DNA from: Filobasidium wieringae
Taxonomy: Eukaryota > Basidiomycota > Tremellomycetes > Filobasidiales > Filobasidiaceae
Length of the DNA: 64,000 nucleotides
Direction: 5' to 3'
Assembly: GCA_001600055.1 (NCBI GenBank)
Contig: BCIV01000014.1
Location: 607,528-671,527, forward strand
Shown piece by piece: positions 10,757 through 23,411 of this stretch (positions are counted from its first letter, which is position 1; the number at the start of each line of letters is the position of its first letter). Under the pieces are notes generated by a model. The model ran no database searches. It saw nothing but the letters and a program-made list of their open reading frames with translations, and was not told the origin of the DNA. Both the position numbers and the translations under genes were made by a program.

Positions 10757-13028
10757 TCACTGTGCGAACCCCCCGCCAGTGGAGGGATACAAGAACCCTT
10801 CGCCTCTCTCCCCAAACGAGCCGACCTGATCTTCCATGTCCGATAAACTGGGCAAGACCGAGCTGACCGATCCGATGGAAGTGCTCGATTCCCTCCCCGC
10901 CCCACCGGTCGGACCGATCGGAGCGTTCATCGATGATGACGGTTGTTGTTGTTGGATCGTCCCGACTGACGACCTCATCTCCGATTCCCTCTCCAACGTC
11001 TCGGGCGTTCTGAACCCTGTCGTAGTCGTCGTGGTCAAGTATCGATTCGTATCACCTTGATACCCTCCCCCTCCCCCTCCCCCTCCCCCTCCCGATCCCG
11101 ATCCGGCGCCTCCAACCGATCTCATCTGTACCACCCCCGCACTCGGTGCGTACCTCCCCAAATCCAGCCCGACCCTGAACGCAGTCTCACCCCCCATCCC
11201 CATCCCCATCCCCGCTTCGTCCCCCGTGCCCGACCCCCTCCTCCCCAAGGACTCTGCGCGGGCCCAATCGCTCTCCTCCGGCTGACGGTAAGTCGACGTA
11301 GGGCGGCCGTAGATGTCGTTCGCACCGGGGTGTTGGCGCGTGTATACTGACATTGCTTGGTCCTGCGCGTGTGCGTGAGAGTGAGGGTGCGCGTGTGGGT
11401 GCGCGTGAGGGTGAGGGTGGGGGTAGAGGGTGGGGTACTTGATTGGGTCCAGAGGAGGGGAGAGGGAGTTGGACGTAGGCGAAGGTCGAGTACCGGTCCC
11501 CATCATCGATTTCGAGGATGTTTGTTGTTGTTGTTGTTGCTGCTGCTGCTGCTGCTGATGCGGATGTTGTAGCGGATGAACGGCAACGTGTAACCCATTC
11601 GAGTGCGAAACGAGGGAACCGCCCAGGGCAGAATGATGAGGCGTAGGCGGGTAAAGATGGCTCATGGAGACGTCTTCATCGGATAACCTTGATCTTTCCT
11701 TCCCAAACCCCCTCACGCGCGTTCTCTATCGGATCGAATGACCGCCAACAAGGGGAGAGGGGGGGAAGGGATGAGTTGATACGTCCTTTGAGACCCGGTT
11801 GAAGGGCGATAAGGGAAAACGTACTGACCGATCTCCCACTCCCATTCCCATTGGTAATGGCATTGGCATTACCATTGACATCCGAGATCGAACCGTTCAA
11901 ATCGATCTGCCTGTTTCCCACCCCCCCATCCTGTGCGCTGCCGGGGAAGACGATCGCCTCGCTCTGCAAGCGACGGACCATATCCTCTAACAACCCGATC
12001 TGCTCGTCCTTCCTATCCAGTACGCGGGAGAGTTCGTCCACTTTGTTTTCCAGCTAAGGGATGGAGGTTGGGGTGGGAAGGTCAGCGGGGGGTTTGGGGG
12101 GGGGGGGTGATGATGGTGATGAGGATGATGAGGAGGAGGATATGGGACGTACGTTCAAGGTATGTTCCATCCTACGTCTCCTCAGATCTTGCTGAGCTAA
12201 CCTGTTCTGTTCTTTCCTCCGGGTCCGCTGTGGATCCGTTCGTTCGTTCGTTCGGTCGTTTCATCATTGATAGCGAGCGCGTCCGAGGCGATCAAGAGAA
12301 ATTAGAGAAACAGCCGAAAAAGAAAAACAGCAACGAAAGAGTCGAGCGATAACGGGTCAGATAACTCGATTCGACCTGACTTGAGTGAAGGGTATATAGG
12401 AACTCACCTTTTCTTCCTTTGAAAGATCGACCAGTCCATCGGACATTGTCCCCCCGTACCCCCTCACCGTAGCGACCCCTACGCCGCTGGACGATCCGAT
12501 CGGGACTCCCTCCTGTACCCATCTCACTTTCCCCTCGTCTTCTTCTCTACGGGGGCTTGTCGATGGCCAGACCCAGTTCCCTCGACTGGACGTGGCCGAT
12601 TGGGGCATGGGTTGGGTTTGGGTCGGGTTGGGATGGGAATGCAGGGTGGGCTCGGAGAGGGGTGCTAGGGCTGGCCAGAAGGGGGAGGAGTTGTTGGGTG
12701 CCGAAGTGGATAGTCCGGTCATTGCGTGTTGGTTGTGGTGAGGGTGATGTTGATGGTGTTGTTGCTGATGTGGCGTCTGAACGTGTGCTTGTTGTTGATG
12801 TGAATGATGATGATGATGAAGTGAGGACGAGGCGATACTGGGTGACGGCAATATGATCGAGTGAGAAAGCGGTCCGGGCGTGAGTTGGGGCAAGGTGAGT
12901 TGAGTTTGATGCGGATGGTACATCTCGCTGCGCAGTTGTTGTTGCTGTCGAGATGAAGTCGAAGTGGAAGTTGTTGTGGGTGATCGTGGAAGATGAAACG
13001 TCTGTTGTTGTTGTTGAAAGATGTCCAT
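10757..13028 (-). CDS. bZIP transcription factor with atypical basic region and low-complexity arms
   Basis: Four exons join in phase to 629 residues: 12408-13028, 12153-12227, 11829-12053 and 10757-11725. The DNA-binding basic region lies on the 75-nt second exon (RTRRKEQNRLAQQDLRRRR), immediately followed by a leucine zipper spanning the exon 2/3 junction (LNLENKVDELSRVLDRK and on through IGLLEDMVRRL). It recalls the YAP/PAP1 pattern N-x-x-A-Q-x-x-F-R, but phenylalanine is replaced by leucine and two extra arginines follow. Both arms are low-complexity: N-terminal poly-Gln/His (12720-13020) and C-terminal poly-Gln (about 11520-11570), His-Pro/Ala, poly-Gly and Thr runs. It is predicted to be nuclear. 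Upstream lies an exceptionally long gene-free region, which may reflect complex regulation. Confidence 0.8.
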
Positions 13029-16000
13029 CGTCCTGACCGACGGCCGAGTTGATGAGCTGATGAGCTGATGACTACGCTGGTAATTCTGGCGATACTCACT
13101 CGCTCACTCGTCGTCTCAGCGTCGCAGAGTGGCAACTGAAACCGAGAGTGTCGCTGTCGAACCGAGTGGCCAGAGTGACTGCCCGCTTATATATCGCAAC
13201 CACCAGCGAGTCACGGTCACTTGTCTCCCGTGAGTGATGGACGATCAGCAGTCGACAGCGAGCGATACCCGCTCAACCCTGATCTCGCCCCTTCTATCGC
13301 ACGGTGCACTGGACAGCTGACACCCTCCTCTCCCTCCCGATAACACAGCGATTCCAGCAGGACGCTCAGGCAGGTACCCCGTGTCCCGTCTCCCGTGTGC
13401 CGTGTGCTTGGGGGTCCAAATCCAACTTGATCCAGTGAGTGAACCGGGGATGATCGACGTCCGTGTTCTGTGTGGGAAGAACGATCTCCCTGCTTCTTAT
13501 CGACGAAAGGATGTCCCAGCTGAGCCCCGACCTGATCAGATCACCGGCCAACTTATCTCAACCTACCAACTCGAATCCCAAAAGTGTGAGCCGATGACGC
13601 TCTCGCTCGCTCCTCTCCTCTCTTTATCCCAGATCACAGAATCAGAATCACAACACCTCCCCCTCTCCCTTTGACCAGCGAAAGCCTCTGATCGACGCAA
13701 GCGCAAGCGCAAGGTAGATCCCCGAACTCTACCTTTCAAAACACACGATGGGCCGGGTACAAATCTCGTCCGACCTTCCTTCCGCAGACGAATTTCGGAC
13801 AATAGATTATCCCCGTGATTTGCGTCGGCCTGAGCGGCGTGAGCGGCGTGGCTTGATCGGACTAAAGTACTCAAGGTTCTGTCAAAGTACTGTGAGACAA
13901 ACACACAGACACGCGAATTCGTTGGAACCACGAGATCGGGCACGGCGAATGAAACGCCTTTCTGATGACTATCGATTGCAGGACCCGAGCGAGCGAGCGA
14001 GTGAGCGAAGGGGGGGGGGGAGTGAAAGTGTATAGATAATGAGAAGAAGTACCAAGCAGCCAGATATGCCAGAAATGCCAGGTGGGCTGCACGATCCCTG
14101 ATCCCTGTAAACCCGGGGTCGGAAGAGCGTGATGCGTGATGCGTGATGCGTGATGCGTTCCAGCCGGAAACGTTGAGACGTGCTCGGACGTGAGTTTCGA
14201 GCCGTCAGTCGCTCAGTCGTGCGTGCGTCGTGCGTCGTGAGTCGTGAGTCCGATTCCTCCTTCTTATCGAACCAAACCCTCTCGCGTTTCGACTCTCGAC
14301 TCTTCGCTAGTAGCTAGACCGGACGCAATTCCAACTCCAACTCCAACTCCAAATCGAGCCTCGACCTCGACGTTCCCCTGACTTTTTATCCTGCTGCGAG
14401 GGAGAGACGTTGCGGATCCAGGTGATTCCAGATAGGTGTGCGTGTCAAGAACAGTTGGAAGGGATTTGGGAGGGATTCCGAGGGATTCCAGCGGGTGGAT
14501 TTGTGATTCGAGGATGGGGCGTGGGCATGGGCGTGGGTCTGGGGATGGGCGTGAGAGGTTGTGTGTCCAGAATCAGCCGATTGGGAAGCTAGATCATATG
14601 GACTACCCGCAAGCCGGTAGACCGAAAAAAAAAATGGAGATACATATATCCTTCAACCCATTCACACTTCATCCTCACTCGCTCGCTCGCTCGTTTGAGA
14701 TTCCCAATCGATCATCCCAGCCAAGAAATCCCATCTAGTGCCCCTGGTCTGAACCGAGCAGGACCGATCATCCTGCAAGGCCTGCAACCCTCTCACTCGA
14801 TGGAAATCCGTTCTCGGCGTTTCTTAGCGTAAGCCATCTGTCACATCTCGCAGTATCAAGGGGGCTAGAGTATCAGAGCCAGAGGCCGCGCAGTCTTCGG
14901 AAAAAGACGTTGGGCGGTTCATTTATGAGGATGTGTCATTACCCCGCCCGTGGCAGTGGCCGTGGCTTTTTCGCTCCCCTGATCATCTTCTTGTCATATA
15001 TTACCAACAAATGACACAGGCGCAACAGGCGAGATGCGAAAAGGCACGAAGGTCCAAGAAGCATCATATGCCCACCCCCTGATTAGTCCGGTCTCACTCT
15101 AAAGCCGGGTTCAGATCGAGAAAGAGGAGGACCGATCAATCTGTCGTACCCCCAGGCGTAGCGGGGTCACGCTTCTCTCTGGACCTTGGGGGCGTACTGT
15201 ACCGCTCGCGTATACCTTTCTGGGAACCTACGGGAAGCCGCAAAAGAAGAAGATCTCAAAGGAGAGCTTCTGGGATGGAGTGATTACGCGGACCTGATGA
15301 TGATGATGGAACCTGAAATCGGCTGTTTCATCGGATCGCTTGTGCTCCCTCCGGCGTTCGACGATAGATGGTCGATGGATATTCTGTAATCTGTACCTTT
15401 TCTCCCTTCTCGCTTCTCGTCTCGTTTTCGCGCGAGACACAGCCTTTCTGGTCTGGTCACGTGTAAGGGCTCTTTTACATCCGGTGATCTACCACCTTCG
15501 CTGGCTGCATCCGGGAGAAGGGAGATCGGCAGAGGAACGTGAGGGAAAGACAATAACGACTCGCATGGGTTTCTTCCTTTCAGACGAAGCGAAGCTGACG
15601 AACAGGAATCAGGTCTCGAGGACATGCTCGAACGTTACCCAATCATGGACCAACCCAGCCCCACATCCATCTGAACGTGAGATGTACCTGGATCCAGCCA
15701 GAACGGTATTGGCGAGCAAAAACGTTCACGTTCACCTCGCTAATCCACCCCGAACCCACCTATCCCCCCCACATCCCGAGCATCCAACACTGTACGTCGC
15801 ATCACGACCATCTCTTGGCACGGATCCCGCCACGGGCGACTAACCCCCGAGCGGCTACCGTACCTTTTTTGCATACATGACAACTCATCCGAACCCGGAT
15901 CGTATATCTCAAGGTTCGGATCCGATGATTCGCGCGGACGAGATTGGGTTTCTCTTTTCTCCGAGATCTCTCTTGCGCTTGATCGGGATGACTGGTTGGG

Positions 16001-17626
16001 TTTCGAGTTGCAAGTCGTTCGATGAGTCACGTTCATTCATTCTGACTCTCTTCTCTCTCTCTCCGCTTGCTTCTGACCCACGTTCATTCCAAATCTAGTC
16101 CAGTTCGACGAATAGGAACGCACGATCCCCACAGATCTAAGATCGATCCAAACTTAATCCGAGTGAATCATCTTCGATCACCTCATCCTCGCTCCCTTTA
16201 CTTTCATGAGACTTTCACAAAGTGAAAGCCTCGAGTAGGAAACCGGACCCGTCTTCTTTCATTTCACAAATGTTTCTCCTCCTTCTCGCTTCCCTGATTC
16301 TGGGGGAAAGCTTGTATCAAAAAAAGAATCTGGACATCGTTTACAGAAAGATCCCGTTAGTTGGAAACATCTCGCGTGTCACTAGTTACCGCCACTTCTT
16401 ACGGTGGTCGAAGGTGGTTTAAGCGAGGACGTGATTGGTCATGCCAACTATCGCTATAGACTAGCCACTGGTCTTGTGTGTGTCGATGTGTCGAGCGCAA
16501 GAACGCGAGTGGTGGTTGATAGCGAACCAAAAGAGGATCGGCTCTAATCGGTTCGTCAAGGTCGTCAGTTCTAGCTTGGGACCTTGATTGAGGCGTCGAC
16601 CGGTAAAGGACGAGCTTTGTGTATCCGGCAGGACCCTCGTTCTGACTGACCTTCCGTTGAAGATTATTCGAGGTGTAGAACCACGAGGAGGATAGGCAGG
16701 ATCTCAGATCCAGGACACCGCAGCAGCAGCGTTAGCGATCAGAGCGGGGTGGAAAAGGAGTCCTGATCGATTACGAGCGCGCTTGTGTTCACGCCTTAGA
16801 AGACCGCCGACGAGATACCTTTTCGTCAAGATAGAATGCATCGAGACCTTTGCGCTCGAAGCCAATTGCAATTAGGGTATGCTTCGTACAGACCGGACCG
16901 TTCTTGGAACTCAGGCTGAATCATCATCTTGGCCACAATGTCATAGCTAGCCAAAACGTGGGAATGGCTCGTGGGCCCTAGGTATTCTCAGATATTCAAC
17001 AGACCATGGTTACAGGGCCTGCACGGGAGCTGTAACCGAGTCACACGAAAATGAAGTTGCCAGCAATACCTACAGGGGGTGACAGCATGGATTGTATGCA
17101 GAGCCAGTGGCATGGTCAGAGGGACTGAGCCAAAAGTAGGCTTCCTTCCGTTTAATCACGGCGAACTTGATCCGGAACGAATTTCAATGGAAACGGATAT
17201 ACCTCAAAACTTCTGCACTCAGTGGGGTGAAGGACCCTGAAGATTGTGCAGTATTGGACGACCTGAAGCCCCTTAAACTGTCGCCCCTCTAGCAAAACTT
17301 GCCAAAACCTTGTTGCTTACCCTTATGAGGTCGCGCCAGTGCCCATCAAACGCAGCTACGGCACCGCAGGAGGTGATCGCCTTTTCGGGAGTCGGACGAA
17401 ACGATAACGTGGCAGGAAAGCGATAAGTGAATCAATATCGGGTCAGTAGCTCTGTCATACTTATCAGCAACGGTCGATAATCTAAAAATGGGATCTTGTC
17501 GCGATGTGTAACGTATTGTTCATAGATCGGGCAAACCCCTTGGTTTGGGCACAAGGGTGTGGAGGTTTTTTCTCGAGTTATAAAGACCAGACTTTTAATC
17601 CCGAGGGAAAAAATAATAGTCTGTCG
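13029..17626. other. 4.6-kb region without a supported gene, upstream of the bZIP gene
   Basis: No frame here shows family features, splice-linked continuity or codon texture like the neighbouring genes. The first part (13.03-16.4 kb) is rich in CT/GA tracts and short tandem repeats; 16.42-17.55 kb lacks even a 60-codon frame. The longest frame, plus strand 15340-15843, has many Pro/His/Arg residues and is probably spurious. The stretch may be a long promoter and leader for the minus-strand bZIP gene, or contain noncoding RNA or decayed sequence; none can be shown. Confidence 0.5.
14128..14158. repeat. Tandem repeat, 7-bp unit CGTGATG
   Basis: Four perfect copies of CGTGATG plus a partial copy. 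It lies about 1.1 kb upstream of the bZIP start codon, followed at 14211-14250 by imperfect CGTGCGT/CGTGAGT repeats. Confidence 0.9.
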
Positions 17627-18353
17627 TTACATGCTGGATCCCGGCCGGGAAGAGTTCCCAATGGTTGAAGCTATAGCAGTACAAATACTGGAAGTACGCG
17701 GGTCGCCAGTTCCGAGACTTTCAGCCTCGGTGGTTCCCGACATGAAGGAAGAGGTAGAAGCTCTATCGTCAGATCTTGAATCCACCTTGACAACTTGCAT
17801 GTGATAGTCGTATGTCCCGTCGGACGAAAGTTTCCCCTCGTTAATAGGCTCCACAACCCAAATTCCATAAGGAGTCTTCTGACAGAGAGGCAAGCCATGT
17901 CGTCTACGACGCATGTGTTTTTGAAACTCTTCTTGCGTGGCTCCCGCGTTTACGGATCCACCTTCCGCGTTTACGAATACACCTTTGAATCCGATTTCTT
18001 CAAGCCAAGTGAAGCTGCCAGGATTTGAGGCCATCTTGACACCGACCTGAGCCCAGAATTGCACGTCGAATCTCAGGGTAAAATTGGCTACCAGCTGGAT
18101 CACACCACAACCGGATTTTGTTTAAGGGAAGGAGTCTGAATATTTCAGGATTCAGAACAGTACTGACCGATCCACTTGCGTGATTCTTGAAAGCCTGTTG
18201 AGCCTCGGCCGAATTGTCGATGGAATCTATGACGGCGCCCCAGAACTCGTCCTGAGCTTCATCGTATTGTCTCTTTTCACCCCGCAGCCGCTGCTGTTCG
18301 ATCTTGTATTTATCGCCCCTAATTATCGCCCCCAGCTCTTTAAAGAATGGCAT
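17627..18353 (-). CDS. Uncharacterised protein
   Basis: Two exons, 18168-18353 and 17627-18094, join in phase across a 73-nt intron (donor GTCAGT, acceptor CCAG) to 217 residues. The N-terminus is charged and helical (GEKRQYDEAQDEFWGAVIDS), the middle contains FWAQVGVKMASNPG and FTWLEEIGFKGVFVN, and the last 60 residues are Ser/Thr-rich. No signal peptide or membrane segment is evident. I do not recognise the family. It sits tandem and co-oriented with the gene at 18923-19513, which also ends in a Ser-rich tail, but I see no clear sequence similarity between them. Confidence 0.6.
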
Positions 18354-18922
18354 TTTTGGTTTCAGTTGAAGTGATTGTGGTATGGCGGTATGGATAGCTC
18401 AAGTTTGGTCGACATTGCTCTTATATAATGCTGTCGGGTATTCCTAACCAAGAACCTATGACGGAGTGGTATCAAAGGAAACTGCTGTACTTACAGGAGG
18501 CGATAGGAGTAGATCGCGTACGCTAAAGGGGGTCCGGTTTGTGCCGGGTGTTTCAGCTCATTCTTTCACGTATGGTACACGGTATAATCCCACGTGTATA
18601 ATCAACCAATTATAACGCCTGTTGCATCAATGGCGCCGTACTTGGCATTACACGAGGAGCAGATTTCGAGACCGGGAACGTCATCTACTGGCCGAAATGA
18701 AACAACAGTTCAAGGCCCACATTACCAACTGCTCCTACTGGAATTGTGATAACGAGCTCGATCTGTCTCCTGATCTTACCTAGTAGGGCTTCCGATTTGA
18801 TGTCAGCTAGTACACTTCCAAGCAAGGTTTTGACTTCCAGAGTTGATTATCCAGTAAGAGTCATTTCTATGCGTATATATTGTGTGCGTGTATCAGTCAA
18901 TCGAATTGAGATACAAATAAAC

Positions 18923-19513
18923 CTATGTTCTGTTACGGGAGAACCAAGAGAATTTGGATTTTAGTGATCGTGATCGACCAGACTCTCTGGAGCCCTGGCT
19001 AGTGAAGAAGCTGTTGCTGGCGCTGAGGGTATCACCGTTGGTGTCATTACTGTTTGTGATGGAATCCAGATGGCTGGTCCGAGAACTACCGGTAAATGGA
19101 CTTTCTTCGCTTGATACAGTACTGGGGATACTGATGTATTTCTGGAGTATCTCGTGGATGTGCTTCTCCGAGATATTGGGATTGACCGCTAAGGATAGCA
19201 CTCCTGGATGATATTTCATGTAATCGGCTTCTAGAGCCGACTCTTTTCGGCCCCCGCTGCTGGCAAACAGCTCGGCGCTCACGATTTTGTACTTCCCTCC
19301 AGGTAGCGGTGGCGAATCATACTGCAACCTTTTACCCATTGCTGAATCGAACCCCAGATATTGCCAAAACTCGTCCGCATGCCTGGGTAGTGGAATTAGG
19401 GTGCCCTCTGCAGCTAATAGCTTCCCGGACACAGTGTCATGTCCGAATTTTCCTACTTGTACGCAAGGCGGACGATGATTGCGAGCGTGTATCAATACGA
19501 ACTGCTCAACCGG
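18923..19513 (-). CDS. Uncharacterised protein, 5' end unresolved
   Basis: The visible coding exon begins after an acceptor (AATTAG) at 19513 with EQFVLIHARNHRPPC and continues through VQVGKFGHDTVSGKLLA and DEFWQYLGFDSAMGKRL to a Ser-rich tail ending KFSWFSRNRT. An in-frame TAG sits inside the acceptor, so upstream exons must exist. A plausible first exon starts at the ATG at 19682-19680 (MSTFPVPEFLTNVSQE), but I could not phase a donor to this acceptor with confidence. The family is not recognised. Confidence 0.5.
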   Translation of the reverse strand, partial: PVEQFVLIHARNHRPPCVQVGKFGHDTVSGKLLAAEGTLIPLPRHADEFWQYLGFDSAMGKRLQYDSPPLPGGKYKIVSAELFASSGGRKESALEADYMKYHPGVLSLAVNPNISEKHIHEILQKYISIPSTVSSEESPFTGSSRTSHLDSITNSNDTNGDTLSASNSFFTSQGSRESGRSRSLKSKFSWFSRNRT

Positions 19514-20155
19514 CTAATTGATAGACTATGAAATCAACGGTTTGTTCAGGATGTGTTTATCGAGACGTATCACTCAGGTTGCCTTCCGACGGTCTCTCCG
19601 AAAACAGATTGTTCTCACTTGCGATTCGATCGATCTCCTGCGATACATTGGTCAAGAATTCTGGGACAGGAAATGTAGACATGCTGTTTGTAATCGAGTT
19701 TCATCATCGAAGTTTCTACGATACAACGAGTCACAGATGTCTCTGGATGCTTACTGCTTCATGTAGGCAGGGAATCTTGACAAAGGTAGCCATGAAACGA
19801 TGACATGCAACAAGCTGAAACCTCGAAGTTTGTGCCCGTCAGCGTGAAGTCCAAGCTCATAGACTCATGATCAAATTCGGATCTTGCTTACATCGCCTTT
19901 ATCGACACAACCAGGCCAAGTCGGCTTCACTCGAAAAGTCCAACTTGGATCAGGGATGCAATATAGCGGGTGCGTTTGTTGTGGTCGAGGTCCTCATGAT
20001 AATAACAAGATACAACACCAAGTCCAACTTGAGGGACATGAGGTCGCATCGACAAGAAACGAGATATTGGACAGACATCCGGACATACCTAACATGCGGA
20101 ACATTGCCTGATGCCATATCTCAGATCATCCGGCTGAACACAGACTGAATTCTAG

Positions 20156-20875
20156 ATTGCATATCATTGACGATTCGGTGGAAGACGCTCCTCCATTACC
20201 TGACGAATCGCTACCCGATTCACCTCCTCTCGCTTCGAAAAACAAAGAAAGAACGTCCAGGGATGACTCATCACAAGAGCACGACGAGGAATATACTCAA
20301 GTGAATAAGAAGAGACGACTGGATGATGCGAGAGAAGAGAGGTTGAGACTGATTGAATTGCGGGAAAGAGATGAGGGAAATCAGGGCGGGATCGTGTTCC
20401 AGGATAGTAAACACGAAGAAGTCGAATTGATCGATGAGCAGGTAGGTATCAAGATCAGTACTCCTAGACTCTGTCACTAACCGCATATTCAACCCAGAAC
20501 CCACCGTCCGAGATAACCACCCTAATGCACCACACCCTCAAATCTCTTACCTCTTCACCCAACCCCCAGGTCCTCGAACTCCGTATAATGACCCACCACG
20601 CATCCGACGCACGCTTTTCTTTCCTCAAGACGAACGGGCGATACAGTGCATACTGGCAATCACTAAAAAGAGGACCCGAGAAGAAGGTGGAGCAGGGGAC
20701 GAAGATGGGAGGATTGATGGGGATGTATGCCGGGAGCGATTCGGGCAGTGAAACGGGAGTTGATTCGGATGAAGAGGATGCGAGGGAACCTAGTGGTAGT
20801 CCACCTCCTGGACCGCCCCAGAGTCCTCCTCCTTTACCAGACGAGGAGCCGCCTAGCCCTACAACGAGTGGGTGA
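20156..20875 (+). CDS. Acidic/proline-rich protein with SURP-like segment, 5' exon uncertain
   Basis: Two exons phase together: 20156-20441 and 20498-20875. The protein begins with an acidic region (DDSVEDAPPLPDESLPDSPP), a charged helical segment with a KKRR cluster (possible nuclear signal), then LELRIMTHHASDARFSFL and GRYSAYWQSLKRG, which loosely resemble a SWAP/SURP RNA-splicing module, and an acidic Pro-rich tail ending PPSPTTSG. An upstream exon near 19884-19968 (reading QPGQVGFTRKVQLGSGMQYSG, donor GTGCGT) splices in phase to 20156, but its own start codon was not found. A role in RNA processing is a guess from composition. Confidence 0.5.
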
Positions 20876-21441
20876 TGCGATCCAACCCTTTCGTTCAAAT
20901 ACAAGTAGGCGTAAACAACGGAAGCGAACGATGGTACGAGTATCGGGACTAAAGGATATGTACCGGAAATTTCTTGGACGGGAACGATCGAATCGATTTC
21001 CCGTATGTTTACTTCCTCCTGCCAAGCGATTCGTATCGGACGCCATCGGAACAAGCAGATACTTCCCTTCTTCTGAACGGGCGCAGTTCCACTTGGTCTG
21101 GATCAATGGCTTAGACTTGGGATGGATTGTATAACCGGTATATCGCCAGGACACGAAGTCACAGATACCTCACGGAGCAACTGGAGGGTCCAATCAATTT
21201 GCTCAACGCTGAACCATGGATCAAGGTCAACAACCATGAGAATGTATCCTCTGCATTTGACCGACCCGTATATTACCCTTGTACATTACTTTGTACATTG
21301 TACATCAATTCACCTTTTCATGCCCACTCTTCACCACCCTAATTTCACGATACACTAAACTGAACCTTCCAAGAAAACACCCGAATGCGCAAACCATGCA
21401 GAACCGACCCTAAACCGGAGAACGAGAACGAGGACGACGAA
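20876..21441. other. Intergenic region between convergent genes
   Basis: Lies between the 3' ends of the SURP-like gene and the MFS transporter. It contains TGTACATTG-type AT-richer sequence suitable for 3' UTRs; no gene supported. Confidence 0.5.
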
Positions 21442-23411
21442 TCAGATAGAGTACCTGAACCCGACGATACCCTCGATAGGATCCCTCCTTCCGGCATCGA
21501 GCAACTTGTTCTGACGTTTATTGAAAAACGTCAAGGTGGCTACGAGAGTGATGATCAACAGCTGAGCGCCGATCGTTGCCCAGAGTCCGGGACTGTGATT
21601 TGAACCCAATCGATTATCAGCCCTCAGATCATCCTGTTTGAACACGCAGGGGACCAGAAAGCGGGACTCACATGTATCGAGGATAATCGGCTTGACGGTA
21701 GACGGTACTGGCAAAGATCCCACCCACTCCTCCCATCCCGATGACGACGGCGGAAGCGACTGATTTCTTGGAATGGGTGACGGTATTGTTAGCTTGATAA
21801 GCCAAGACCGAGGGGACGTTTGCTATAGCGAGTACAAGGGGGATCAATACCGTCCAACCATCCGGCCAAAAATCCGAGGGGATTCTCCGGGTCCGGGAAA
21901 CTCACCCTGAGCACCCATGATGGCCAAGAACGCTCCAAAGTACCTGACATCCGGGTTCTTGTGATACCCGATGATGGCGCATCCGATCAGACATACGACC
22001 GCGTTGACACAGACGAAGAGACCTCGTTGGCGGAGTTTATCGGAGCTGATGGCGATGCAGAAGGTGTAGATCGCTGCGGCCGCGTAGGGGGGTGCGGAGA
22101 GGCAGAGGGCTTTGAGGGTTGAGAAACCTTGGCCTGCTAGGATCTGAGGGGGAAGTTGGGATTGGGTTAGGGAGATGCGCGGGTGAAATTTGAGGATTGG
22201 ATACATACGATGGGTAAGAAATAGGCGAAAGCGTAGGACTGCCGAAGGACCATCGAGTCAACGTCTCATCGGCTGACTCGTTCCGAACACCACCATGCCA
22301 CTCACTGGTAAAGTGGAAGACATGAAACACAACCCATAAGCCCAAGTCCTCCAATCCGTCACATGCCTCAACGCCTTTTTCCCCGACATCTTATCGGGAA
22401 CGGCATCCCCCCTATCCCTATTCAACCTCTGCATGATCAACTCGGTCTCCTCCCCCGTGAGGAAAGTGTTCTTATCGGGGAAATCGATGATGGTGAAGAT
22501 CGCGATCACTCCGAGCAACATGGTGATCGCTCCGAGAACGACAAAGATCCAGCGCCAGGTGTAGACCTTGCCTGCTCGGGGGATGTTGATCAGGCCGTAA
22601 GCGAGGATTTGGGAGAAACCGGAGAGCATCATTGACATTAGGTAAAACAGACTCAGTCGGGTCTAGGGGGTGAGGGAGATTGATGACCGCTCAGTCATCG
22701 AGACCCGGACATCCCGTCCGCTAACGACTCACCTGGGTTTGCCATCGGGTGTACCAACAACTGATCAGGTAGACACAGGCGGGGAAGAAACCTCCCTCCA
22801 ATAGCCCGAGGACGACACGGAGGGCTACGAGTTGGTGCCAGTTGGTGACGAAGCCGATGGCCAGGGTGACGGCTCCCCAGAGGAGGGTGATGGTCGATAA
22901 CAAGTTTCGTGCTCCGACTTTACGGAGCAGCAGGTTCGAAGGGAATTCGAAGATGATGTCTGAGAAAAAGAGGCTGAGTTGTTTTCGACGGGGATGAGAA
23001 GCGGAGAGAGATGGGCTTACAAGGAGGGAAGAAGGCGAGGGTCGCTATACTGTATCGTTCCCCTACGGTTCTATAGTATCAACATCGCCTGTCAGCCGAC
23101 ACTCGATGATCTTCACGATCGATATCGACGAATACTAACAATTTCAACTCGGTCGCCATCCCACCCAATCTCGCCGAACTCAGATTGGTCCGATCGATGA
23201 GGGAGATCGAATACATGGCGCCGAGGATGATCAACAGTCTGATATCGATCTTACGGATGGTCTTCTTGACGAACACCGGGTCGTGTTCGTCCCCATGATC
23301 TTCCGTGAGGTCGACGGTGTTGTGCCCATGTAGATCGTTGAGGGAATGTTGTTTCGAGTCTACGTGTTCTACGTGGGAGATGGATGGTTTCTCTTGAAAG
23401 TCTTTGGACAT
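21442..23411 (-). CDS. MFS transporter, DAL5/allantoate permease (ACS) family
   Basis: A multi-exon minus-strand gene from the ATG at 23411 to the stop at 21442. First exon 23140-23411; last exon begins at a GAG acceptor just before ADNRLGSNHSPGLW. The family imports small organic anions such as allantoate, vitamins or dipeptides across the plasma membrane with protons. Family landmarks are the cytosolic N-terminus with KKTIRKIDIRLL, DRTNLSSARLGG in the first loop, IIFEFPSNLLLRK, LRVVLGLLEGGFFPA in TM4-5, CWYTRW and WRWIFVVLGAITM, plus the closing FNKRQNK. About twelve hydrophobic segments can be followed. Substrate cannot be told from sequence. It lies next to the peptide-precursor gene, same strand, 785 bp away. 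Confidence 0.88.

Noticed and set aside
11057..11100. CCCTCC tandem repeat as a possible regulatory or structural element
   Set aside because: It is the antisense of the poly-glycine tract of the bZIP coding exon.
15340..15843. 167-codon plus-strand frame in the gene-free region
   Set aside because: Rich in Pro, Arg and His, no family features, no splice partners, and shared sequence with antisense frames; treated as chance.
20464..21054. 196-codon minus-strand frame
   Set aside because: Antisense to the spliced SURP-like gene and without its own features.
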